A DNA stretch of 64,000 nt from contig JAYRWY010000004.1 of the NCBI GenBank assembly GCA_041917755.1, positions 1-64,000 on the forward strand, read 5' to 3'. This stretch comes from RGZA01 sp041917755 (GTDB lineage Bacteria; Pseudomonadota; Alphaproteobacteria; UBA9219; RGZA01). Position 1 is the stretch's first letter, and each line of letters opens with the position of its first letter. A program made the translations under genes and the position numbers. A model generated the notes under the pieces. The model saw only the letters and a list, made by a program, of their open reading frames with translations. It had not been told where the DNA came from and ran no database searches. Of the stretch, positions 26,336-34,056 are shown piece by piece.

Positions 26336-26953
26336 ATTCGGCTTTTCCGGCGATACGCGATTAATTTCATGAACAGCTACGTGGCGTATCCAGTTATACG
26401 TCATGATGTCATCGCGGGTCATGGATATGATGCTTAAATCATGTAACGCCTCGCGGTAGGCATCGGCATGATCACGCATGAAGTTTGGCCAACGGGTCAG
26501 TATAGTGTGATAACCCTCAAGTAGTTTCTGTCCCATTGCGGGAGAGCATAAAAATTTTGATAACACAGCTGCTACACTGCCTGTACATGGATAGCTGCTA
26601 TATCCGGTATCATCGCGCAGGTTGTCAATTTCAGTCAGCGCTTTTAATGCGGTAAAGTGAAGTGATAGCTTGTCATGTGACGGGTTTTTCACTTCAAAAC
26701 GTATCGACGGGTCGAGGCATTTAATAAGCGCATTTATCAAGCGCGGCTGATGATAAAGTCCCATTTTGATAAATGGCATGTCGGCGATTGCTCTAGGCAG
26801 CCTAATGAGATTATCTATGTGGCTCAGTTTAATATCTGCGTCGGCCACTTTGCCGGCTGCAACATCTTGTTCCAATACTTCTGTTGCTGCAGCAAGCATT
26901 CCAGCATTGGAAAGCATGGCATAATATTGAGGTTGTTTGCCTGTTGCGAACAT
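26291..26953 (-). CDS. Hypothetical protein, mainly helical
   Basis: Protein of 220 residues, predicted soluble, rich in helix-forming stretches such as AGMLAAATEVLEQDVAAGK and YREALHDLSIISM. I do not recognise a family and see no signal peptide, membrane helix or catalytic motif. The first residues (MFATGKQPQYYAMLSNAG) suit a cytosolic protein. GGA lies about nine bases upstream of the ATG. A strong hairpin with a T tract ends only 12 bases upstream of the start, so it is read either past that hairpin or from a promoter inside it. It overlaps dut by 45 bases on the opposite strand. Confidence 0.65.
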   Translation of the reverse strand: MFATGKQPQYYAMLSNAGMLAAATEVLEQDVAAGKVADADIKLSHIDNLIRLPRAIADMPFIKMGLYHQPRLINALIKCLDPSIRFEVKNPSHDKLSLHFTALKALTEIDNLRDDTGYSSYPCTGSVAAVLSKFLCSPAMGQKLLEGYHTILTRWPNFMRDHADAYREALHDLSIISMTRDDIMTYNWIRHVAVHEINRVSPEKPNLLRSGGAKPSAAAG

Positions 26954-26965
26954 GGTTGTTATTCC

Positions 26966-27006
26966 AAAAAAATACCCTCATATCCTATGAAGGAAAATGA
27001 GGGTAT
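26966..27006 (-). terminator. Intrinsic terminator or attenuator behind scoB
   Basis: ATACCCTCAT (26972-26981) pairs perfectly with ATGAGGGTAT (26997-27006), a 10 bp stem with a 15-base loop, followed on the minus strand by seven T. It ends the CoA-transferase operon and lies in the leader of the gene at 26291-26953. Confidence 0.85.
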
Positions 27007-27043
27007 GGCGATTGGAAAATTAGTTTCAGCGCTTTAATAAGGA

Positions 27044-27706
27044 TTAGGAGGCCTTTTTAACGCTTCCCAGTGCGACAATAATATCGGCTGCGGTGTGTTG
27101 TTTAACGTCTTCTACGGTCACACCGTCAGCGAGTTCACGTAGGATAAAGCCGGGTTTGCCATCTTCTGAGATATCAAACACACCCAAATCGGTGATGATA
27201 CGGTCAACGCAGCCTTTGCCGGTTAAGGGCAGGGTGCACCGTTTGACCATTTTGGATTCACCCTTGGCGGTGTGTTCCATTACAATGACCACGCGTTTTA
27301 CTCCTGCCACCAAATCCATTGCGCCGCCTGGGCCTTTGACCATTTTGCCTGGCACAAGCCAATTGGCAAGGTCACCGTTTTCGGCAACTTGTAAAGCTCC
27401 CAAAATTGATAAATCAATATGACCGCCGCGGATCATCGCAAACGACATGGCATTATCAAAATAGGATGTGCGCGGAAGGGCTGTGACTGTTTGCTTGCCA
27501 GCATTAATTAAATCCGGATCTTCTTCGCCTTCAAACGGGAAGGGGCCAACACCCAGCATACCGTTTTCACTTTGCAGGGATACATCCACGCCTTTGGGAA
27601 TATAATTTGAAACCAAGGTGGGAATACCAATACCAAGATTAACGTAAAAGCCATCTTGCAATTCACCGGCAGCTTTTTCTGCCATTTGTTCGCGGGTCCA
27701 AGCCAT
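27044..27706 (-). CDS. scoB: 3-oxoacid CoA-transferase subunit B
   Basis: Beta subunit (220 residues) of the enzyme that moves CoA from succinyl-CoA to acetoacetate or a similar 3-oxoacid, for ketone-body or short-chain acid use. The catalytic glutamate is Glu47 in LQSENGMLG, and the surrounding VNLGIGIPTLVSNY and GGHIDLSILGALQV blocks are typical of SCOT/AtoA. Its start overlaps the stop of the alpha-subunit gene by one base. A PcaJ-type 3-oxoadipate role cannot be excluded from sequence alone. Confidence 0.92.
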   Translation of the reverse strand: MAWTREQMAEKAAGELQDGFYVNLGIGIPTLVSNYIPKGVDVSLQSENGMLGVGPFPFEGEEDPDLINAGKQTVTALPRTSYFDNAMSFAMIRGGHIDLSILGALQVAENGDLANWLVPGKMVKGPGGAMDLVAGVKRVVIVMEHTAKGESKMVKRCTLPLTGKGCVDRIITDLGVFDISEDGKPGFILRELADGVTVEDVKQHTAADIIVALGSVKKAS

Positions 27707-28410
27707 TATGCAGCCCTCTTTCGTGTGGTGCGTTGTTCAATACGTTTTTCAAAAGACGTGCCTTGGAAAATACGTTTAACAAAAATACCCTGAGTATGAA
27801 TGCCGTTGGGATCAAGCTCGCCGGTTTCAACCAGCTCTTCAACTTCGGCAATGGTCATATAGGATGCCATGGCGCATAGCGGATTAAAATTGCGAGCGGT
27901 TTTATTGTAAATTAGGTTGCCTTCACGGTCGCCCTTCCATGCCTTGACAATTGCAAGGTCGGCACGCAGCCAGCGTTCCATGACATAGGTTTCGCCATCA
28001 AACTCACGGGTTTCTTTGCCTTCGGCAATTTGGGTGCCGACGCCTGTTTTGGTATAAAATGCAGGAATGCCTGCACCGCCTGCACGAAGCCGTTCAGCCA
28101 AGGTGCCTTGCGGGTTGAATTCCAATTCCAGTTTTCCAGACAAGAATAATTCAGCAAAGAGTTTATTTTCACCCACGTAAGATGAAATCATTTTGCGGAT
28201 TTGACCTTTTTCCAAAAGTTGGCCAAGACCAAACCCATCTACACCAGCATTATTCGAAATGATCGTAAGGCCCTTTACGCCGCTATCGCGAATGGCGGCA
28301 ATGCAATGCTCGGGTATTCCACAAAGGCCGAACCCACCCGCTGCAATGACCATATTATCTTTCAAAAGCCCCTTCAGGGCGCTTGCGGCATCGGCGGTGA
28401 CTTTGTTCAT
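27706..28410 (-). CDS. scoA: 3-oxoacid CoA-transferase subunit A
   Basis: Alpha subunit of 234 residues, with the CoA-binding block AAGGFGLCGIPEHCI near residues 18-32, the glycine-rich SNNAGVDGFGLG motif, and the conserved FNPQGTLAERLRAGGAGIPAFYT segment. It forms the heterodimer (or tetramer) with ScoB, encoded directly downstream in the same operon. The gene is divergent from sdhC across 151 bases, which should contain both promoters. Succinyl-CoA is the usual CoA donor, a natural match for neighbouring succinate dehydrogenase, though that link is inferred. Confidence 0.92.
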   Translation of the reverse strand: MNKVTADAASALKGLLKDNMVIAAGGFGLCGIPEHCIAAIRDSGVKGLTIISNNAGVDGFGLGQLLEKGQIRKMISSYVGENKLFAELFLSGKLELEFNPQGTLAERLRAGGAGIPAFYTKTGVGTQIAEGKETREFDGETYVMERWLRADLAIVKAWKGDREGNLIYNKTARNFNPLCAMASYMTIAEVEELVETGELDPNGIHTQGIFVKRIFQGTSFEKRIEQRTTRKRAA

Positions 28411-28561
28411 TGGCCTACCTTAAAAAATGTGCTGTGGGCTTAAAAAAAATGGGAATCGCACTATAAAAAACAATCCATCCTTTCACAAGCCATCATTGAC
28501 TTATCTTTTCAAGCCTTTAAGACTATTCAATCTTATCTTTGACCCTGAAAGTTCAGCAAAA

Positions 28562-28993
28562 ATGAGCGATAGCCAGACTAAACCCGCTGCGACAACTCCG
28601 CCACGCGCGCGTCCACTTTCTCCCCATCTTCAGATTTACCGCCTACCTTTGGCGGCCATTACATCCATCAGTCACCGTGCCTCGGGTGTTGCCCTGTCGA
28701 TCGGTGCGGTTGTCTTGGTGGCATGGCTTTTTGCCGCAGCAACCAATGCAGAATATTTTGGTTGGTGGCAGTCCACACTCAAGGCACCTGTTGGGTTATT
28801 CTGCATGGCGGGATGGAGCCTTGCTCTATTCTATCATCTATGTGCGGGTATCCGCCATCTCATCTGGGATGCGGGTATTGGTCTTGAAAAGCAAAACGTA
28901 AACACAAGCAATGGTCTGGTTATTCTGGCTGCTCTCGTGATGACTGCAGCGACATGGGCTGCTGTGCTTCCTAAACTTCATATCGCGATTTAG
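28562..28993 (+). CDS. sdhC: Succinate dehydrogenase cytochrome b556 subunit
   Basis: Membrane anchor of 143 residues with three helices that, with SdhD, binds heme b and ubiquinone. SITSISHRASGVALS holds the SxxHRxxG quinone motif, and LFYHLCAGIRHLIWDAG holds the heme ligand histidine. An open frame continues upstream to 28427, but ATG at 28562 gives the usual start; upstream sequence lacks typical residues. It is the first gene of the sdhC-D-A cluster, with sdhD eleven bases on. Confidence 0.93.
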   Translation: MSDSQTKPAATTPPRARPLSPHLQIYRLPLAAITSISHRASGVALSIGAVVLVAWLFAAATNAEYFGWWQSTLKAPVGLFCMAGWSLALFYHLCAGIRHLIWDAGIGLEKQNVNTSNGLVILAALVMTAATWAAVLPKLHIAI

Positions 28994-29003
28994 AGGATTT
29001 TCA

Positions 29004-29399
29004 ATGCATTCAAAGTCTCAATCATATCGCAGTGATCTGGGCCGCGTGCGCGGTTTAGGTTCAGCCAAAGATGGTACACATCATTGGTGGGTGATGAAGA
29101 TAACATCCTTCGCGCTTATCCCGCTGACCATCTGGTTTGTTTATTCAGTATTGGGATTGGTTGGTGCAGATCAGGCCGCTGTTCAGGCTTGGATGCGTCA
29201 GCCGGTGCAATCCATTACGCTATTATTATTCATCGGCTTTGCTTTGCATCACAGCGCTAACGGCTTGCAAACTGTATTGGAAGATTACATCCATTGCCCC
29301 GTGCAAAAAATCATTCTGCTGGTTGCCAATAAACTGGTCCACGTTGTGCTCGCCGCAGTTGCCGCATTCTCCATTATCACTCTCGCATTAAAGGCTTAA
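29004..29399 (+). CDS. sdhD: Succinate dehydrogenase membrane anchor subunit
   Basis: Second anchor subunit, 131 residues with three helices. FALHHSANGLQTVLEDYIH carries the heme-side histidine and the conserved aspartate-tyrosine pair near the quinone site. The N-terminus RSDLGRVRGLGSAKDG is typical of alphaproteobacterial SdhD. A GAGG ribosome binding site stands upstream. The sdhA start follows five bases after its stop. Confidence 0.93.
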   Translation: MHSKSQSYRSDLGRVRGLGSAKDGTHHWWVMKITSFALIPLTIWFVYSVLGLVGADQAAVQAWMRQPVQSITLLLFIGFALHHSANGLQTVLEDYIHCPVQKIILLVANKLVHVVLAAVAAFSIITLALKA

Positions 29400-29403
29400 G
29401 TTC

Positions 29404-31194
29404 ATGCCCGCTTATCAAATTGTTGATCATCATTATGACGTTGTGGTTGTGGGTGCGGGTGGTGCTGGTTTGCGCGCAACCTTTGGTATGGCTGAAAAAG
29501 GTCTGAAGACCGCATGCATTACCAAGGTATTCCCAACGCGTTCACACACGGTTGCTGCGCAGGGCGGTATCTCTGCGGCACTTGGCAATATGGGTGAAGA
29601 TGATTGGCGCTTTCATATGTATGACACCGTCAAGGGTTCTGATTGGCTTGGTGACCAAGACGCGATTGAATATATGTGCCGTGAAGCTATCCCCGCGATT
29701 ATTGAATTGGAACATTACGGCGTTCCGTTCAGCCGTACCGCAGAAGGCAAAATTTATCAGCGCGCATTTGGTGGCATGACCACTAATTACGGTAAGGGCA
29801 TTGCATACCGTACCTGCGCCGCAGCTGACCGTACTGGTCATGCGATTTTACACACGCTTTACCAACAATCCCTCAAGCATAGCGCAGAATTCTTTATCGA
29901 ATACTTCGCCATGGATTTGATTATGGATGATGAAGGGGTGTGCCGCGGTGTGATGGCATGGAACCTTGATGATGGTACCATTCATCGTTTCCGTGCGCAG
30001 ACCGTTGTATTGGCAACTGGTGGTTATGGCCGTGCTTACTTCTCTTGTACCTCTGCACACACATGTACCGGTGACGGTAATGCAATGGCGGTTCGTGCAG
30101 GCTTGCCACTTCAAGATATGGAATTCATTCAATTCCATCCAACCGGCGTATATGGCGCAGGTTGCTTGATTACCGAAGGTGCGCGCGGTGAAGGTGGCTA
30201 TGTCACCAATGGAAATGGCGAACGTTTCATGGAACGCTACGCGCCATCTGCCAAGGATTTGGCCAGCCGCGACGTGGTAAGCCGTTCAATGACAATTGAA
30301 ATTCGTGAAGGCCGTGGCTGTGGCCCCAAGAAGGATCATATCCATCTTCACCTTGAACATCTTGATCCAAAAATTCTGCATGAACGTCTGCCTGGTATTT
30401 CAGAAACTGCCAAGGTATTTGCCGGCGTGGATGTAACAAAGGAACCCATCCCCATTTTGCCAACCGTGCATTATAACATGGGCGGCATTCCAACCAATTA
30501 TCATGGTGAAGTTATTCGTCCAACCAAAGATAACCCTGATGCCATCGTGCCGGGTTTAATGGCCATTGGTGAAGCCGCCTGCGTTTCTGTGCACGGTGCG
30601 AACCGTTTGGGTTCAAACTCCCTACTTGATTTGGTGGTATTTGGCCGCGCTGCCGCTTTGCGTGCCGCAGATGTGATTAAGCCCAACGCGCCACACAAAA
30701 CGCTGCCCGCATCCAGCATTGATGGCATCATGGCGCGCTTTGATAAATTGCGTAATGCTAATGGTTCCACCACAACGGCCAGCATCCGCGATAAGATGCA
30801 GCATGTGATGCAGACCAATTGTGCGGTTTTCCGTACAGAAGAAACCTTGAAGGAAGGCTATGACAAGATGTCAGCGCTTCTTGCGCAACGTGCAGATATC
30901 AAGGTTTCAGATCGTTCGATGATTTGGAATTCCGATTTAGTTGAAACACTCGAGCTGGATAACTTGCTGGTACAGGCGATGGCAACAGTGGCATCTGCCC
31001 ATAACCGTAAGGAATCCCGCGGTGCACATGCACGTGAAGATTTCAAGGATCGTGATGATACGAATTGGATGAAGCACAGTATTGCTTATGTAGATGATGC
31101 AACCGGTAAGGTATCCCTCGATTACCGTCCAGTGCATTTATATACCATGAGCAAAGATGTGGATGTCGTTCCACCTAAGCCGCGCGTTTACTAA
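29404..31194 (+). CDS. sdhA: Succinate dehydrogenase flavoprotein subunit
   Basis: Catalytic subunit of 596 residues oxidising succinate to fumarate in the citric acid cycle. It has the FAD-binding GAGGAG (17-22), the covalent-flavin histidine His48 in RSHTVAAQGG, the substrate-binding FIQFHPTGVYG region, GARGEGG and the RLGSNSLLDLVVFG motif. Length is the family norm. In most relatives sdhB follows at once; here two minus-strand genes come between, so the complex must be made from two transcripts or a very long one. Confidence 0.97.
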   Translation: MPAYQIVDHHYDVVVVGAGGAGLRATFGMAEKGLKTACITKVFPTRSHTVAAQGGISAALGNMGEDDWRFHMYDTVKGSDWLGDQDAIEYMCREAIPAIIELEHYGVPFSRTAEGKIYQRAFGGMTTNYGKGIAYRTCAAADRTGHAILHTLYQQSLKHSAEFFIEYFAMDLIMDDEGVCRGVMAWNLDDGTIHRFRAQTVVLATGGYGRAYFSCTSAHTCTGDGNAMAVRAGLPLQDMEFIQFHPTGVYGAGCLITEGARGEGGYVTNGNGERFMERYAPSAKDLASRDVVSRSMTIEIREGRGCGPKKDHIHLHLEHLDPKILHERLPGISETAKVFAGVDVTKEPIPILPTVHYNMGGIPTNYHGEVIRPTKDNPDAIVPGLMAIGEAACVSVHGANRLGSNSLLDLVVFGRAAALRAADVIKPNAPHKTLPASSIDGIMARFDKLRNANGSTTTASIRDKMQHVMQTNCAVFRTEETLKEGYDKMSALLAQRADIKVSDRSMIWNSDLVETLELDNLLVQAMATVASAHNRKESRGAHAREDFKDRDDTNWMKHSIAYVDDATGKVSLDYRPVHLYTMSKDVDVVPPKPRVY

Positions 31195-31201
31195 AGATAA
31201 A

Positions 31202-31801
31202 TCAAACGTTTGGTTTGCGAGATCTGTCTCTGCGTTTGCGATGTTTTGGTTTGACTGCGGTGTCATCCGGTATAATAAGAAAATCTTCCTGTACCCGTGC
31301 AAATTCTTTGTTCATTCGGAAGAAAGTTAACGCAACCCCATTGGGTGGCCGTTTCATTTTTGCACGAATTGCCACAACATCATGTCCCGAGATGCGGCTG
31401 AGTATTTCTATCTCTCTGCCATGCTCTAAATCATGAAAAAATTCTTTGCTTTCAGGCAATAGGACAACTTGCTGAGGATTAACGATACGGTCAGTCCTAT
31501 CGTTGAGTGCTACACGTGTTTCATCTTCGTTGATGTAGGATTTTTTAGTCAGTTCTGCTACCAAAGATTTAAAAGAGCCATCGTTTGGAGCAGGTTTTGA
31601 ACGTGAGATTGCTTCAAGTTCTTTGCTTGAATGGACCACAGTAAATATGCGCATTTCCAAATCTTCATCCCAGCGAGCTCCTACGATTAATGCATAATGC
31701 TCGTGAGCAGATGGTTGATTTTGGTCGAGTGATAAATGCGGAAAATTACAACGCACGAATGCGCCTATATATCTCCTTAAATAAGGATGTGACTTATCCA
31801 T
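31202..31801 (-). CDS. Hypothetical protein within the split sdh region
   Basis: Protein of 199 residues, basic at the end (KPKHRKRRDRSRKPNV). No signal peptide or membrane helix is visible. Charged and mixed alpha/beta; no family is recognised. The frame reaches up to a TTG at 31828, but the ATG at 31801 has AAGG eight bases before it and is preferred. The basic tail would suit nucleic-acid binding but nothing else supports this. It converges with sdhA (7 bases between the stops) and follows a terminator belonging to the upstream YidB gene. Confidence 0.6.
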   Translation of the reverse strand: MDKSHPYLRRYIGAFVRCNFPHLSLDQNQPSAHEHYALIVGARWDEDLEMRIFTVVHSSKELEAISRSKPAPNDGSFKSLVAELTKKSYINEDETRVALNDRTDRIVNPQQVVLLPESKEFFHDLEHGREIEILSRISGHDVVAIRAKMKRPPNGVALTFFRMNKEFARVQEDFLIIPDDTAVKPKHRKRRDRSRKPNV

Positions 31802-31893
31802 TTGTTTGGCCTTTAAAAAAAATCTCAAATATATGGATAGTGTTTTATCAAATATCCAAGTGCGGTGGGCGCATGGAATTACTTTCGATTAAC

Positions 31894-31930
31894 AAAAAAG
31901 CCCTACAAAACATCCTGTTTGTAGGGCTTT
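31894..31930 (-). terminator. Intrinsic terminator of the YidB-like gene
   Basis: AAAGCCCTACAAA (31897-31909) pairs with TTTGTAGGGCTTT (31918-31930), a 13 bp perfect stem, with a run of six T on the minus strand beyond. It follows the stop of the gene ending at 31958 by 27 bases. Confidence 0.9.
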
Positions 31931-31957
31931 CGAGATATTTACTAGTGTGGGGCGGTC

Positions 31958-32365
31958 TTATGCAGCTTTCTGCGCGTTAAAAATGTTTAACACCTGGCCA
32001 ATCATATTCACATCAAGCTGACCATTGGGCGACAGCTTATCGATGATTACAGGCAGAATTTGTGCAAGTTGGCTTGCGGCTTGTTCAGGGGCGATGTTCG
32101 CTGCTTGCGCAATTTGCTGAACATGAACATCACCTAGGCCATGTTGAATTTGCTCGGCGCTAACCGGAAGGTTTTGTCCCGTGCCAAGCCATGATTGCAC
32201 GATGGTGCCTAGACCATTTTTTTCAAAGTTTTGAACAATGGTGGATACACCCTGCGCGCCGCCGTTGTTTTGTACAACGGTGAGTACGGCTTGAACAATT
32301 CCGCCGTGTGGGCCGTTGCTAAGCGATTTGAGGGCTTGTTCCAAGATCAGGTTCATCAAATTCAT
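31958..32365 (-). CDS. YidB family protein (DUF937)
   Basis: Protein of 135 residues rich in Gln, Asn and Gly. The sequence LEQALKSL...GGIVQAVLTVVQNNGGAQGVS, then FEKNGLGTIVQSWLGTGQNLPVSAEQIQ matches the YidB/DUF937 pattern in which such Gly/Gln-rich amphipathic repeats precede the LGDVHVQQIA and LPVIIDKLSPNGQL blocks. Function of the family is unknown. Soluble, no signal peptide. It is monocistronic with its own strong terminator. Confidence 0.88.
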   Translation of the reverse strand: MNLMNLILEQALKSLSNGPHGGIVQAVLTVVQNNGGAQGVSTIVQNFEKNGLGTIVQSWLGTGQNLPVSAEQIQHGLGDVHVQQIAQAANIAPEQAASQLAQILPVIIDKLSPNGQLDVNMIGQVLNIFNAQKAA

Positions 32366-32494
32366 CGATCGTTCCTTGAAGTGAGTAGGGGATAAAACTG
32401 TTCTTACGTTACAAGGATGTGTCTACGGTGTCGAATCGTGAAAGGTTCCTTAATAAAAACGCATAGTTAGGCCGCTTTTATTTTAAGAAACCCA

Positions 32495-32523
32495 TTGAAG
32501 TCAGGACAGGCAGCCCATATTAT
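32495..32523 (+). promoter_or_regulatory. Sigma-70-type promoter of sdhB
   Basis: TTGAAG (32495-32500) and TATTAT (32518-32523) are separated by exactly 17 bases. The box lies 49 bases upstream of the sdhB ATG, in the gap between divergent yidB and sdhB. It explains how sdhB is expressed apart from sdhCDA. Confidence 0.55.
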
Positions 32524-32571
32524 GTTGCTTCAATTCCAATTATCCTATCCCTCACTTACCAAATGTGACCC

Positions 32572-33354
32572 ATGGTTGAACTTACACTTCCTGCGCATTC
32601 GAAAATTCAAACTGGTGTAACCCACCCAGCGCCTGCTGGCGCAAAGCGCACCCGCAAATTCAAAATCTATCGCTTTAATCCAGATAAAAACGAAAACCCT
32701 ACATTGGATACCTATACCGTCGATTTGGACGATTGCGGCCCGATGGTATTGGACGCTCTATTCTACATTAAAAATAAAATTGATCCGACGTTGACCTTCC
32801 GCCGTTCCTGCCGTGAAGGAATCTGCGGTTCATGTGCCATGAACATTGATGGTCAAAATACATTGGCGTGTTTGAAGGCAACTGAAGATTGCTCAGGCGA
32901 CGTAAAGGTTTATCCGTTGCCACATCGCCCCGTAGTAAAGGATTTAATTCCTGATGTAACCCAGCTTTATGCCCAATACGCATCTATTCAGCCATGGCTG
33001 CAAACCCAAACCTTGCCGCCACCTGATAAAGAACGTCTTCAATCACAAGATGAACGCAAAAAGTTGGATGGTTTGTATGAATGCATTCTGTGCTTCTGCT
33101 GTTCTACGGCTTGCCCAAGTTATTGGTGGAATGAAGAACGGTATTTGGGTCCTGCAATTCTGCTGCAGGCCTATCGTTGGATCGCGGATAGCCGTGATGA
33201 AATGACCGGTGAGCGTTTGGATAACCTTGAAGATCCATTCCGTCTATACCGCTGCCATACCATCATGAACTGCACCAATACCTGCCCTAAGGGATTGAAC
33301 CCCGCCAAGGCAATTGCAGAAATTAAACAATTAATGGTTGAGCGTCGCGCTTAA
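32572..33354 (+). CDS. sdhB: Succinate dehydrogenase iron-sulfur subunit
   Basis: Electron-transfer subunit of 260 residues. The 2Fe-2S ligands are in RRSCREGICGSCAMN plus the later NTLAC, the 4Fe-4S ligands in CILCFCCSTACPS, and the 3Fe-4S ligands in CHTIMNCTNTCPKG. All cysteines are present. It completes complex II with the subunits encoded at 28562-31194 and is separated from sdhA by about 1.4 kb. No good ribosome binding site is seen before ATG at 32572. Confidence 0.96.
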   Translation: MVELTLPAHSKIQTGVTHPAPAGAKRTRKFKIYRFNPDKNENPTLDTYTVDLDDCGPMVLDALFYIKNKIDPTLTFRRSCREGICGSCAMNIDGQNTLACLKATEDCSGDVKVYPLPHRPVVKDLIPDVTQLYAQYASIQPWLQTQTLPPPDKERLQSQDERKKLDGLYECILCFCCSTACPSYWWNEERYLGPAILLQAYRWIADSRDEMTGERLDNLEDPFRLYRCHTIMNCTNTCPKGLNPAKAIAEIKQLMVERRA

Positions 33355-33398
33355 TAAATTCGTTTACGAAAAGGTCGTTGACGTATTTTCAGCAACAT

Positions 33399-33436
33399 GA
33401 AAAGCTTTGTCTGTCAAACCCAGATAGGAGCTTTTC
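33399..33436 (+). repeat. Inverted repeat overlapping a ribosome binding site
   Basis: GAAAAGCT (33399-33406) and AGCTTTTC (33429-33436) form a perfect 8 bp stem with a 22-base loop. The second arm begins inside the AGGAG ribosome binding site (33426-33430) of the gene starting at 33439, so a folded transcript would hide part of it. Confidence 0.55.
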
Positions 33437-33438
33437 GT

Positions 33439-34056
33439 ATGGATGCAGTTGTTCGTGACAAGTCGGGCAGTCAGAGTAAATCAGAGATTCTGGTATGGTT
33501 TGATTGGGCCGAACGACTGACGACGGGTTTGGGCAGCAAAGATGAGCTGAGTGCTGTTCAAGAAGATAATTTTGATGCAGTCCTTCATTCGGCTGTTCGT
33601 GCGCTCCATCATCGTCCCGGAGATAGGCTGTCAGACGCAGTATCCAGCGCGATAGATGCTAATCCGGTTAAATCGCCAGTGAAGCTTGTATCCCAGCAGT
33701 CGCATCAAGTGACCTTGGAGACGATTACATTATTCATGCTGGAGCGCCTTGCCAGTCGCGGCGATGAAGTAGCTCAAGAGCGCGCCTATGATATTGCTGA
33801 AGATTTACGTGCCGTCACTACGCCGCGCAGTATCTTTAGCGCACAGTTGCAACTATTCCAAATTGCCTTGATAGAAGGTAATCCAAATCTTGAAGGCCGC
33901 GGTGTTGAAGAGCTTGGCAATAAAAAAGAGTTGCAGGCAATCGCTGGAGCCCAACGCAGCATTAACCCAGCTAGCTATTCAGGCGAAGTCTATGCGCGCG
34001 CAGACGGCTTGATGCGTAATTTCTTCAAGCGCGATATCAGGCTGGAAGCAGCCTAG
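33439..34056 (+). CDS. Hypothetical protein, 205 aa
   Basis: Soluble, mixed-charge protein with no recognised domain. The middle (VTLETITLFMLERLASRGDEVAQERAYDI) is helical, and the C-terminal part (YSGEVYARADGLMRNFFKR) is basic. The ATG at 33439 is preferred over an ATG at 33397 because AGGAG lies eight bases before it and the upstream 14 residues are hydrophobic and unrelated in style. The leader carries an inverted repeat at the ribosome binding site. Its stop is nested with that of the next, convergent gene through CTAG at 34053-34056. Confidence 0.6.
   Translation: MDAVVRDKSGSQSKSEILVWFDWAERLTTGLGSKDELSAVQEDNFDAVLHSAVRALHHRPGDRLSDAVSSAIDANPVKSPVKLVSQQSHQVTLETITLFMLERLASRGDEVAQERAYDIAEDLRAVTTPRSIFSAQLQLFQIALIEGNPNLEGRGVEELGNKKELQAIAGAQRSINPASYSGEVYARADGLMRNFFKRDIRLEAA

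Noticed and set aside
31805..31828. Longer form of the gene at 31202 starting from a TTG at 31828
   Set aside because: The TTG has no ribosome binding site, whereas the ATG at 31801 has AAGG at good spacing.
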